Origin: Heligmosomoides polygyrus polygyrus | Lineage: Eukaryota > Nematoda > Chromadorea > Rhabditida > Heligmosomidae | Assembly: GCA_947396885.1 (NCBI GenBank) | Contig: OX377201.1 | Location: 64,082,983 to 64,146,982 of the forward strand | DNA: 64,000 bases | Direction: 5' to 3' | Part shown: one piece after another, positions 11,201-19,150 of the stretch | Numbering within the stretch: the stretch's first letter is position 1 | Layout: each line of letters begins with the position of its first letter | Translations under genes and position numbers: made by a program | The notes under the pieces: model-generated | What the model saw: only the letters and a program-made list of their open reading frames with translations | What the model was told of the DNA's origin: nothing | Databases searched by the model: none

Positions 11201-12513
11201 ACTTTCCATGAGCTATTTTTATGATGGTGTCTGACGAATCGTCGAACTCTGCCCCACGCGGCAAATAGAGTGTCCGACGACATCGCCGGAGAATGTCGTG
11301 AAAGGGTTAACACACATTGCGCCTTTCCTAAGTGGTGCGGAGCCCAACTGTTTGCGTTAGTTCCACCTTACTAGCGGTTCACCCTCCGACTAGGATAAAC
11401 CCTAATCTTCACCTTGTTGTAGGAAGAAGCGACGACGCTCTCCAACGAGGACTGCGTCCAGAATGCCTCACGTTTAGATCACCCCAAGGAAATCAACAAC
11501 ATCCTAAACAGCTCAACAAGAAATAAGCAAACAAGCGATATAACTTACGAGTCCCTTCCAGTTCCTCTGTTTCCACCATTTTGGTAACCTCTGCTTCGGA
11601 ACATAGGACGCCCTCTTCCTAAATAATCAATCTCTCTCACTGCATCTACAGTGTGCGGAGAACGCAAAAGACGTACTGCTCTGATTCATGCTCTGATACT
11701 GCGCATATCTTCGAATATCCTTGAACCAACTTAGCTCGCATCGATGACCCATCAAATCACTGTCGCTGTATCTGCAAAGACTCGCTCGTTCCGGTGCGAA
11801 AGACGAAAAGATAGAAGCGCCGTACTTGCTCATGGCCTCTTTCGCGTCGTCCCTTGTCTCGAAACGAACAGCGACAAACAGCCGCTGCTGATCCGCACTT
11901 GTCTTAACAAAATCGAAAGAAACCGGCCCAATTCTGTCCTCGAAATATTCCCTAGAACATAATAAGTAATCCACTGAAACATGGTGAGCATGGTTATTTT
12001 TCAAACACGGATGTGATATTTTCTATGTTCCCCAACACTCACCTTACGGAGGCAAACACTGTGAAATCGAAATGAATTTTATTAATGCGATGCTCAGGGC
12101 ACCTTCCTAGTGAACGATTGCAAAACTCTATCCAAAGGTCAAAGATGCGATAGAGCAACAGGATAGGGGAGTAACGTCCAACAGCAAGCGTCAAAGTCTC
12201 CTCCAATTAATTGACGCTCATTAAATATCATCGATTATCATCAAATCAAGAGTTTTTATAGCTTGAAATATGATTTGTTACTGTCTTCACGATCAATACA
12301 AAACTTTCGAAGAGGATTCCATGATGACAGCTGACTTCTAATGAAGGAACAGCAGAACCAGAAGCAGACGCACCTGATCTCGTCTGTGGACATGTCACCA
12401 GGCAAACCACGAATGAATATCGTGTGCTTGGACTCAGGCACTTCATCTTCATTAATCCTATCTCTTCTCTGGTGATAGTCGTGCCCACGGTTTGCATAGC
12501 CACCGTAGCTCAT
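2211..12513 (-). CDS. SR-like RNA-binding protein, one RRM plus RS tail (six exons)
   Basis: Exons read on the minus strand: 12513-12374, 11951-11826, 11771-11677, 11639-11549, 2626-2528 and 2385-2211. They total 726 nt (241 residues plus TAA); every intron is GT-AG and all phases join. Residues 1-28 are Gly/Tyr/Arg-rich. An RRM spans about 30-105, with an RNP2-like TIFIRGLP (31-38) and an RNP1-like RLFVAVRF (70-77). A GRGRP/RGY/GGNRG linker follows, then from about residue 150 an RS-rich tail ending in acidic and Lys-rich blocks (DPEKKRPKKEKKHRKS). Such proteins act in the nucleus in pre-mRNA splicing or mRNA processing. The start is the ATG before SYGGYANRG; the preceding TTTCAAG is a weak trans-splice-like acceptor. 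An ATTAAA lies about 45 nt past the stop. The exact orthologue is not recognised; the exon model itself is strongly supported by phase, domain continuity and conserved-looking protein. Confidence 0.9.
3211..3242. repeat. short perfect hairpin
   Basis: CGCATGTATTATCC and its reverse complement are separated by AAG. This lies inside the large intron. The rest of 2640-3820 shows no recognised gene or repeat. Confidence 0.6.
3830..3950. repeat. TTCGAAT-rich element fragment
   Basis: Begins CTGTGCTCTCCGAAAATTTT and continues with repeated ATTCGAA motifs. It resembles the terminal arrays of the 4.5-kb element at 42.3-46.8 kb and the fragment at 60.39-60.56 kb. It is probably a solo or short derivative. 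Confidence 0.5.
4270..4860 (-). repeat. dispersed repeat R1, copy 1
   Basis: In the opposite orientation this matches 29555-30150. Shared blocks include CTTTTCGACCAGCT, CGGTTGCATTGACACGTTTA (seen inverted here) and a GTTGCGGGGCTACTCG block. It has no coding capacity. The GGCTACTCGCC block recurs at 4028 and 13150. Confidence 0.55.
4870..6360. other. no gene; local tandem duplication only
   Basis: An imperfect direct duplication of CCGAGAAAAGAAGAGAAC occurs near 5960-6015. Otherwise no feature is recognised. Confidence 0.45.
6362..6991 (-). mobile_element. Helitron-like non-autonomous element, copy 1
   Basis: Read on the minus strand it starts A|TCCTACTATATATAAAGG, like the intact copy at 32769-33488. 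It then has a GT-rich run, a minisatellite of about 41 bp (GTGCCGAACACGTC-type, about five units), an ATCGATATCGAT block and a terminal GGGGACGAAGCCCCC hairpin. The 3' tip is mutated, ending AACCAGTCGTAGG instead of an AACCACGACTGG-type end. No Rep/helicase is encoded. Confidence 0.6.
6633..6880. repeat. minisatellite of about 41 bp
   Basis: About five imperfect units contain CTCGCCATGCACGGTTGCCG and CGTGTTCGGCACGTCTAC. It forms the interior of Helitron-like copy 1. The spurious Arg/Cys-rich frames here on both strands come from the repeat. Confidence 0.75.
7031..7048. repeat. poly(G) tract
   Basis: A run of about 17 G. Similar homopolymer G or C tracts occur near 14493, 21651, 28438, 37831 and 38719. 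Confidence 0.7.
7091..7654. mobile_element. palindromic MITE, about 0.56 kb
   Basis: Both ends begin TGGTGACGTG(G)AATTTCCCAC and remain inverted for about 125 bp (CAAACTGACGC, GACCTAGGGCCC-like blocks). The centre is GC-rich. It has no ORF of note and the superfamily is not clear. Confidence 0.7.
7666..9072. mobile_element. non-autonomous DNA transposon family T1, copy 1
   Basis: The ends are CTCAGACACTGG...CCAGTGTCTGAG, with longer inverted similarity (GAGTTCACCTGYAGGTGAAAATG). The interior matches the neighbouring copy in the same orientation (CTATAGGTGAAGTAGGATTC). No transposase is encoded. Confidence 0.75.
9073..10302. mobile_element. non-autonomous DNA transposon family T1, copy 2
   Basis: A second copy in the same orientation abuts copy 1 with no spacer. 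The ends are CTCAGACACTGG and CCAGTGTTTGAG. It is slightly shorter, with internal deletions relative to copy 1. Confidence 0.75.
10489..10830. repeat. irregular tandem repeat (units about 112-140 bp)
   Basis: Three imperfect units contain GCAGCTTGGACGCATCACAC, CCTTCCCTAGCCTG and GAAGAGCGCAGAACCC. A related CCTTCCCTAGCC fragment appears near 21060. Confidence 0.6.
10930..11540. other. intronic DNA, nothing recognised
   Basis: The 5' end of intron 4 of the SR-like gene. No domain-bearing frame or clear repeat was found. Confidence 0.5.
11640..11676 (-). other. intron 3 of the SR-like gene (37 nt)
   Basis: GTACGT...GATGCAG. Without splicing the frame meets TGA soon afterwards. With this intron removed, the reading continues through a 91-nt exon (MREIDYLGRGRPMFRSRGY...) to a good donor, CTC|GTAAGT. 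The nearer TAG acceptor, giving 31 nt, leaves a stop. 37 nt is very short even for a nematode. Confidence 0.7.
11772..11825 (-). other. intron 2 of the SR-like gene (54 nt, frame-neutral)
   Basis: GTACGG...TTTGCAG. The length is a multiple of three with no stop, so a naive translation retains 18 extra residues inside the RRM. Removing it restores a normal RRM helix-strand spacing (AKEAMSK-YSDSDLMGHRC). Confidence 0.8.
11952..12373 (-). other. intron 1 of the SR-like gene (422 nt)
   Basis: The donor is ATCAG|GTGCGT and the acceptor TTCTAG|GGAATA. Splicing completes an Arg codon and joins STDEIR to EYFEDRIG inside the RRM. The unspliced frame reads into stops. No repeat family was recognised inside it. 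Confidence 0.88.
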
Positions 12514-13160
12514 CCTTGAAAGTCACGAGCAGAAATCGTTCAAGTCAACCGGCCACACACCAACCGACACCGTGCTGGAATGGAGTTCTCCCTTTTTATC
12601 TGCTCTTGATAAAATGCTTTTATCTAATCAACAACCCTACTTATCACAGAGCCGCATGATCAGCTCAGTGATAACTTCAATCTGTCTACATGCAACTACT
12701 TTGCAAACCTGCTCCAACAGAATAACAGGCGGGCTTAAACAAAATTTGGCTATACCAACCGTCCGGACCGATGTTAAGTGTTCAACAGATTCCACCGAGC
12801 ACCTTCATTCTTATGCTTGTTAGACAACAAGGTGTCGTACTATAATGCTTAGGCGAAACAAGTTTCTCCGCTCACACAGAGCGTTGAACACCGAGCTGAA
12901 ATCTATTTTGCGTCTCGGAAAGCGCTCAGTCACCGCTGCTTTGCAAATAGAACAAATGTAACGACTGTTCTCTCAGAATCTCATATATGCCACTTAAAAG
13001 GGACTTCGGCAAACGGCGGCATTCTAAACCGAGGAGTATACATCAAATGCCACGTCGATTCGGGTAATTCGAATTCTTTTATTTTTGTGAAGCCCCAATA
13101 GATGTACCATCCCAGTAACGCCCTTTTTGACAAGTCCGAATGGTTGCGGGGCTACTCGCC
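12514..13160. other. region upstream of the SR-like gene
   Basis: Presumed promoter and 5' region on the minus strand. No TATA box or other motif is convincing and no other gene is seen. Confidence 0.4.
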
Positions 13161-13164
13161 CCCG

Positions 13165-13560
13165 TGAGCGCGGTCCGAGAGTGGCAGGGTAGACTTCAGA
13201 CGGAAAGAGTCCGACCTCTTCTAGCCCCCGCCACGGAGGCGATGGTGATCCGGCCGACCGCGGTAGCCCGCAGATCGAGCAGATTTGGTGTGATTACAAT
13301 CGATAGAGAGCTAGAAGAATCATGGCTTGTAGTGGCGATGGCTTGTAGTGGCGCTCCAGAAATTCGGATTTACCTGAACCCTACCATTCTCCTATATTAA
13401 AAGTTCGAGCTCTATCGAATGAGCCACGAAAGAATTCTGCCTAATTAACCCTTGAGGCGGCTTTTAGGCGTTGCTTATTTTCCTTAAATATCAGTTTTAT
13501 TTATACCAAAATTAATTGTATGGCATGCTTCCAAGCTCAAATTGCGCGAGGAATATAATT
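13165..13560 (-). repeat. dispersed repeat R2, uninterrupted copy
   Basis: Inverted relative to 19035-19131 plus 20593-20860. Shared blocks include GATATTTAAGGAAAA, CTCATTCGATAGAGCTCGAA, ATGGTAGGGTTCA and GCGCCACTACAAGCC. This copy lacks the LINE that interrupts the other one. Confidence 0.7.
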
Positions 13561-14035
13561 AGATGGACGTGAGACCTTCTAAGGGAACCCCAGGTGCTCA
13601 ACATTTTTAAAAACGATATTACGATCATTCAGTGCGCAGAGCACGTTTCCAGTTGGAATCTGCACGACGAGTTCGATTTGATAGTTGGTAGACCTCCTAA
13701 GCAAACCTAACGAGGAAGGTCAAATAGGTCACCGTGGAGTTTCTCAAAGCGACCTATACAGGGTTGTAGAGCATTGTCTGGGAAGCACCATAGTGGTTTC
13801 CAAATTTCCTGCGGACCTCTGGGTAGGTCAAAAATGGCAAAAAACTGTACCGCTTCAGTGCGGGCCGATAACGCAAAACTGACGCCTGGAATGCCCTTGT
13901 CGTGCCCACAAATAGTCCTGCAAAAGGTTTGAAGCTACAATCATTGCTAGAACCTAGGAATTGATTAATTCCTAACTGAAGCGAGGCGGCGCATTCACGC
14001 GAGGCGCGCGCCACTAGGGCGCCAGCGGCTGGATG

Positions 14036-14108
14036 GCCGAGTGGTTAGCGTGGCGGACTTGCGGGTGGGAGGTCGAGGGTTCGATTCCGGCGGTGTGGCT
14101 TCTGCATT
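14036..14108 (+). repeat. tRNA(Ser/Leu)-like module in left arm of foldback
   Basis: Contains an A-box-like TGGCCGAGTGGTTAGCG and a B-box GGTTCGATTCC at tRNA-like spacing. The acceptor stem does not pair convincingly, so it reads as a tRNA-derived SINE-like promoter rather than a tRNA gene. Confidence 0.6.
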
Positions 14109-14519
14109 GCTGGGCGCACATCTTGCGTTTTTGCCACCGTAAAGTGCTTTTCTGTCATGACTAGGTGTCATATTCAATTTCCAACCCTGATTTCAACCTT
14201 CTGTGATGCGATTTTACTTCAAAACACAAATCGCGCTAATGAATATGTTCTGTGAAACACGTGAAGCAAAGCAGCTTCTGACACCAGCAGAGCACACCAT
14301 AAATGCCAAGGAAGAGCAGCCCGAAGCTTCCTGGCAGGGCGTGTCGACAGGCACTTCATCGAAGGCGTAGTCCGCCGGTGTTGAGAAGTGCCCCGGATGC
14401 ATGTCCACATATCCAGCTGCCACCCACGCGCGCTACATGTAAGCAACAAGTCTCGCGTTTCTTTCGAGAATGCGTGGTTAGCTCTTCGGCAGCCCCCCCC
14501 CCCCTAACCATTTTCCTCC

Positions 14520-15079
14520 TTGACAGCTGGCATGGGTTCAGGGATCACGAGAACCTCGTTCCCGAAGTGCCTGCTGGAAAACAGCTTAAGCTGATGACAA
14601 TACCGCCAGGAGCGACGAGCCTTTGCCAGCCTCTCAATGTATACTTCTTCGGGCTTTTCAAACGGTTCATTCGGCGAATTCATGAACATGTGCTCCACAT
14701 CCGTCCGGATTTCAACTGCTTCTCAAGAGGCAATACTTTGAAGGTAATCATGAATCGCTTCGGACCAGCTCACTTGATGCTTAAATTTTTAAGACAATTT
14801 TCAAGGCACCCGTCCTTGCAGGTGGTCAGTCAGACGTATAGGCAATTCTGCGCTCCGGTATTCCAAAGGTGCTTTGCGTACGCGTGAGTGGCAGCTGGAT
14901 ATGTGGACATGCATCCGGGGCACTTCTCAACACTGGTGGACTACGCCTTCGATGAAGTGCCTGTCGACACGCCCTGCCAGGAAGCTTCGGGCTGCTCTTC
15001 CTTGGCATTTATCCGCTGCTGTTGGTGTCAGAAGCTGCTTTGCTTCACGTGTTTCACAGAACGTTACCACAAGTGTTAA
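14520..15079 (+). pseudogene. pogo/Tigger-like DDE transposase fragment
   Basis: The translation has LLDSWHGF, then TIPPGATSLCQPLNVYFF and FKRFIRRIHEHVL, typical of DDE_1 (pogo-type) transposases. Family members carry D in PLD; here it is N (PLN), so a catalytic residue appears lost. After a frameshift near 14880 the frame continues as AGYVDMHPGHFS... and ends in a Cys-rich module (CSSLAF-RCCWC-LCFTCF-YHKC) that looks like a zinc-binding C-terminus. The N-terminus and the first catalytic Asp are absent. It is a relic, not a functional gene. Confidence 0.65.
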
Positions 15080-15237
15080 ACAGTTAATTGCATATTCATT
15101 AGCGTGACTTGTGTTTTGGAGTAAAATCGCATCACAGAAGTTTGAAATCAGGGTTGGAAATCGAATATGACACCTAGTCGTAACAGAAAAGCACTTTGCG
15201 GTGGCAAAAACGCAAGATGTGCGCCCAGCAATGCAGA

Positions 15238-15314
15238 AGCCACACCGCCGGAATCGAACCCTCCACCTCCCACCCGCAAGTCCGCCACGCTAACCATTCG
15301 GCCATCCAGCCGCT
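15238..15314 (-). repeat. tRNA(Ser/Leu)-like module in right arm of foldback
   Basis: The inverted twin of the module at 14036-14108, with GGAATCGAACC and CCATTCGGCCATCC on the plus strand. Its A and B boxes are preserved except for minor changes. Confidence 0.6.
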
Positions 15315-18070
15315 GGCGCCCTAGTGGCGCGCGCCTCCCGTGAATGCGCCGCCTCGCTTCAGTTAGGAATTAATCAATTCCTAGGTTCTAGCAATGATTG
15401 AAGCTTCAAACCTTTTGCAGGACTATTTGTAGGCACGACAAGGGCATTCCAGGCGTCAGTTTTACGTTATCGGCCCGCACTGAAGCGGTAGTTTTTTGCC
15501 ATTTTTGACCTACCCACCAGAGGTCCGCAGGAAATTTGGAAACCACTATGGTGCTTCCCAGACAACGCCCTACTACCCTGTATAGGTCGCTTTGAGAAAC
15601 TCCACGGTGACCTCTTTGACCTTCCTCGTAAGTACTCTAGTTTTCTCAAAGCATTTCATGAGTGTTTCCTAACTCGTTAATTGATGGAGGTGACATTGGC
15701 TACGCTGGTACATTGCCTATGGGAGATCAAAATACCGCTAGAAGCCACAAACGACTGGACGAGCAATTTGAAGTACTGTGTGATGAAATGTATTCTCGGT
15801 GAACATTAGATTTGATGAACCTAGTCTTAGTATCGAAATATGCCTTCTTCTTCTTAAGCGTTTGTCTCGCTTAGTTGCAGGGTCGCTTTCCTGGAATGTT
15901 GGCGCCACTTTTCCGATCAAATGCCTGACCAGGGTGCAACCTAGCCATCTTCAACCCCTGATCGTATCAAGCCACCACTGTTTTGGTCGCCCTCGTGGCC
16001 GCCTATCGGGCGCATCAAGGTTAAGACCAGTCTTTCGGACGGTGTCATCTTTTGTGCGAAGGATCTGGCTTCCATCGCAGACGAGCTTCGCACATCTTCT
16101 CATATATCAGGGTGACACCGAACCTCTGCCGTATGGAGTCGTTGCGTATTCGGTCCAAACGCGTAACTCTGGATGCATCTTCGTTTCCATTTACTCTGAG
16201 GCGCCTTTCAATTTCTTTGGTAACGGGGCAGCAATCAGCTCCGTAAGCAGCTACGGGTCGGACAACTGCTCTGTAGATCTTCGACTTTAGGCGCTCTGCT
16301 ATCTTCTTGTCGCAGAGCACTCTCGTCAGAGAGCGTCATTTGGACCACGCTGCACTCACGCGTGAGTTGGCTTCAACGAGTAAACGCGATTGCTGATCCC
16401 AAGTACTTGAATACCGAAGTACGTGGCAGCTCAATCCCATTTACCTTAATGGGGCTGGGCTCATCTTCGTCAGTCGTCATATACTCCGTCTTCTTGACAA
16501 TAAGTTTTAGTCCAAATCTCCTCAAGCGATCGCACCAAGCTTGTACCTACCGCTGGAGTTCAACCTTATATTCGCTAGCGAGTATTACATCATCAGCATA
16601 AAGCAAAGTCCAAGGGATTTGCTGCTGAAGATCACGCGATATGGCATCCATAACGATGACGAAGAGTACAGGGCGGAGCGCAGACCCTTGATGTACTCCG
16701 ACAGAGATTGGAAACTCCATCGACGTACCTGCTGCAGCTTGCACTCGACTCCTTGGACAAGAGTACAGTATTCGTACCAGCTCTATGAGCTCTTCGGGGA
16801 CTACGTGTCCTCGTAAGGCATACCACATCACTTCACGCGAAACGCGATCAAAGGCCTTCTCCAAATCCAGGAAAACAACATGAACCGGCTTCTGTATCTC
16901 GGACGGCGTGTATGCCATCAACTGCGCCACAATCGGAATCATCGTGCTTCTCAACCAAATATCGGGCACTTTCTTCTACGCAATAACCTGGTTGAAGAAC
17001 GTCGCCAGCCACTTCGTTGGGTACCAGGATTTCGACTTCCATAAGTCGGTCGCCAAATCATCCGGGCCCGTTGCCTTACCCGGCTTCACCTTCTTCAGAG
17101 CCGCTTCTACCTCCTCTACGGTGATTTTCTGAACGGGACCGTATACAGGAGGAGAATATGGAATCCTCGAATGAGCAAACTCTACTGTCGAAACTTCCTC
17201 GAAGTAGGTGCGCCATCGGTTCAAAACCATCTTGCGGTCCATGAGTAGATGACCGTTCTCATCGCTGATGCCAAAGAACTTCTCAACATCCTCAGTCTAG
17301 CGATGACGGACCTTCGCGAGTCGATAAAGAAATCGCTCTCCATAATGAGTGGGTCTTGCAACGTCTAACGCCTTCTTAGCGGCTTTCTTGGCTTCCATAT
17401 TATATATATATGCCATTTATCGGCTGTCTTATCGCCGAGAAATGCGTGGTATAATCTCTTCTTCTCTCGGACTTTTCCTTCGTTACTCCACAGCCATGTC
17501 TGCTTATCGACCTTACGCCGTCCCGGCTTCGTAGTGGCGAGTTCGGAATGCGCAGCGCTGAGAATCGCTCGGTGGCATTTTGCCATGTCTCGTCGACGGT
17601 CGTGACCATCGGCAACCGAATGTGCAAAGTCACAGCTGCTTTCTTTTCTTTCAGTCGCCACCACTTGATCCTTAACGGACTGCTCCATTCGACCTGCCTA
17701 AACATCAGTGGTGTGATCTTTATAGTGCAGATCAGTGGGCGGTGTTGTGTGGCGACCGTTTCATACGGCATGACCTTCGCGTCCGTGACAAGCCCTTGGT
17801 CACGATTTCGCACAAGGACGAAGTCGATTGCGTTTTAGAATTCCTGCTCTAGAATGCGATAAGGTGGGATTCACGTTTTCGGGATCTGGTGTTCACGATG
17901 GTGAAGTCGTGCGACTCCGCGTACTCGAAGATGCGCTCACCATCAGCGTTACGTGAACCAAAACCGAGACCACCATGACAGCCGTACCCGTCTTTCGCAG
18001 CGCCAACGTGTCCGTTTAAGGTCACCAGCGACAATGATTACGTCTTGTGACGGCACTTCTGCTGTCTTCT

Positions 18071-18141
18071 CATCAAGCAGGCTCCAAAATTCATCCTTGG
18101 CTCACTCAGAGCCAGGATGAATTTTGGAGCCTGCTTGATGA
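18071..18141. repeat. local inverted duplication within LINE copy A
   Basis: About 33 bp (CATCAAGCAGGCTCCAAAAT...) is repeated as its reverse complement after a 5-bp spacer. Copy B has a single version, so this arose after insertion. Confidence 0.8.
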
Positions 18142-18427
18142 GCAGCCAGGCTGTGGAGCATATGGTGAGAAAATATGATACCGCCGCCGTTCTGCAGCGA
18201 TTACGACCTTCATCAAGCGGTCGTTGAAATGTTCTACGCTTGCAATCGCATCTCGGAACCGTTCGGAGACGATTATGCCAACACCGCTGGTGGTCCTGGG
18301 ACTGCCACACAGAACAGCTTTATAGCCTCGGCCTATGTCCCTTGACTTGCTACAGGGCCACCTCGTCTCCTGCACCGCACACAAGTCAATCTTCCTTCGC
18401 TCCAGTACCTCTGCCAACTCAAAGGCC

Positions 18428-18551
18428 CTTGTCATACCACCGCTCACCCTGAGCGACGCCTAATGAAATGCTCCCATATCGATCGAGCGGCGCCATGGAA
18501 TCGATATGGGTGCATATCATTGGGCGTCGCTCGGGGTGAGCGATGGTATGA
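18428..18551. mobile_element. palindromic MITE, 124 bp, 8-bp target duplication
   Basis: Flanked by CAAAGGCC at 18420-18427 and 18552-18559. The inverted ends are GTCATACCACCGCTCACC and GGTGAGCGATGGTATGAC. It interrupts the endonuclease of LINE copy A just after LNVGTL. The 8-bp duplication suggests hAT-type mobilisation. A truncated relative lies at 25353-25450. Confidence 0.8.
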
Positions 18552-18907
18552 CAAAGGCCAAAGGAGCAGCCCGACAACGTACCCACATTCAGCATTGCCA
18601 CGGGGGTTTTGCTTACGTTACGGGACTTTCGGACTAGCTCAGCTGCCCCCGATGCCGTCCTCGCATCAGGAACCCTCGCATACTTTCCACACTCGCCGGG
18701 CTTTGCGAGTGCGCGTCGGCTCCCGCGGACGCCATAGTATTATCTCGTGAAACATTCAGCACCATCAACGATGATGTGATATGGGCTGTTCGTAGGCCGA
18801 CCTGTCACTAGGGTCTGTCGCCTGCATTCGAGTGTCCGTGTTCAGCTTGGCTCGCAAAAGCGAACAGTTTCCAGTAGCACCACGTGGAGGAACGGACATT
18901 AGCCTCG

Positions 18908-18909
<2 letters not shown>

Positions 18910-18954
<45 letters not shown>
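18910..18954. repeat. (AT)n microsatellite
   Basis: A run of about 22 TA units directly 5' of LINE copy A, starting inside its target-duplication sequence. Confidence 0.95.
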
Positions 18955-18955
<1 letters not shown>

Positions 18956-19150
18956 AAGTTCCATAAAAATCAGTTACGAAATGCTAAAGAGACGTCTTTC
19001 GTAATGCTTTAAACTTCTGCTAAAAGATCTCTCGTCTATCTAATAAGAATCCTCGCGCAATTCTAGCCTGGAAGTATGCCTCGCATTTAATCCTGATGTA
19101 TGTGAATAAAAGCCGATATTTAAGGAAAAATACACAGCTCCCGAAAAGAA

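Larger units (their letters stand above)
2627..11548 (-). other. giant intron 4 of the SR-like gene, packed with transposons
   Basis: The donor at 11548 is GTAAGT and the acceptor at 2627 is TTCATTTTAG. It joins codon fragments TC and A into Ser, continuing RDS-YKRRHSERDDD into the RS domain. The 8.9 kb hold the repeats listed below. By contrast, introns 2 and 3 are under 60 nt. Confidence 0.85.
13708..15630. mobile_element. foldback element from a pogo-like transposon, about 1.9 kb
   Basis: Two inverted arms (13708-14447 and 14877-15630) flank a loop of about 430 bp. The arms begin (A)ACGAGGAAGGTCAAA and share CACCGTGGAGTTTCTCAAAG, a tRNA-like block, and the last exon-like part of a transposase. 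The loop and right arm together encode the C-terminal half of a DDE transposase on the plus strand, and the left arm repeats its 3' end inverted. It therefore looks like an inverted duplication of one transposon end. A separate piece of the outer arm is at 51595-51830. Confidence 0.75.
16045..18640 (-). pseudogene. RTE LINE copy A endonuclease-reverse transcriptase
   Basis: Order from the 5' end: endonuclease pieces LNVGTL, VQETRW (about 18360), LNGHVG (about 18010) and ATQHRPLIC (about 17740). Reverse transcriptase follows with KPGKATGPDD (about 17060), FLDLEKAFDRVSREV (about 16850), GVHQGSALRPVLF and LLYADDVILAS (about 16580), then the C-terminal AYGADCCPV region. The APE-type endonuclease nicks target DNA and the RT primes on it. 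Multiple frameshifts and stops show it is dead. The RTE assignment rests on motif spacing and C-terminal sequence. Confidence 0.8.
15842..18899 (-). mobile_element. RTE-type LINE, copy A, near full length
   Basis: It carries an endonuclease followed by a reverse transcriptase on the minus strand and ends 3' in an AAGAAGAAGG-type tail. The flanks form a 14-bp target duplication with two mismatches: TAGTATCGAAATAT at 15828-15841 and TAGCCTCGAAATAT at 18900-18913. The 5' tip (ATGTCCGTTCCTCCACGTGG) is identical to that of copy B at 60060. A MITE (18428-18551) and a local inverted duplication interrupt it. Confidence 0.85.

Noticed and set aside
14036..14108. A genuine tRNA-Ser or tRNA-Leu gene
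   Set aside because: The A and B boxes are good, but the acceptor stem does not pair and an inverted twin lies in the opposite arm of a foldback element.
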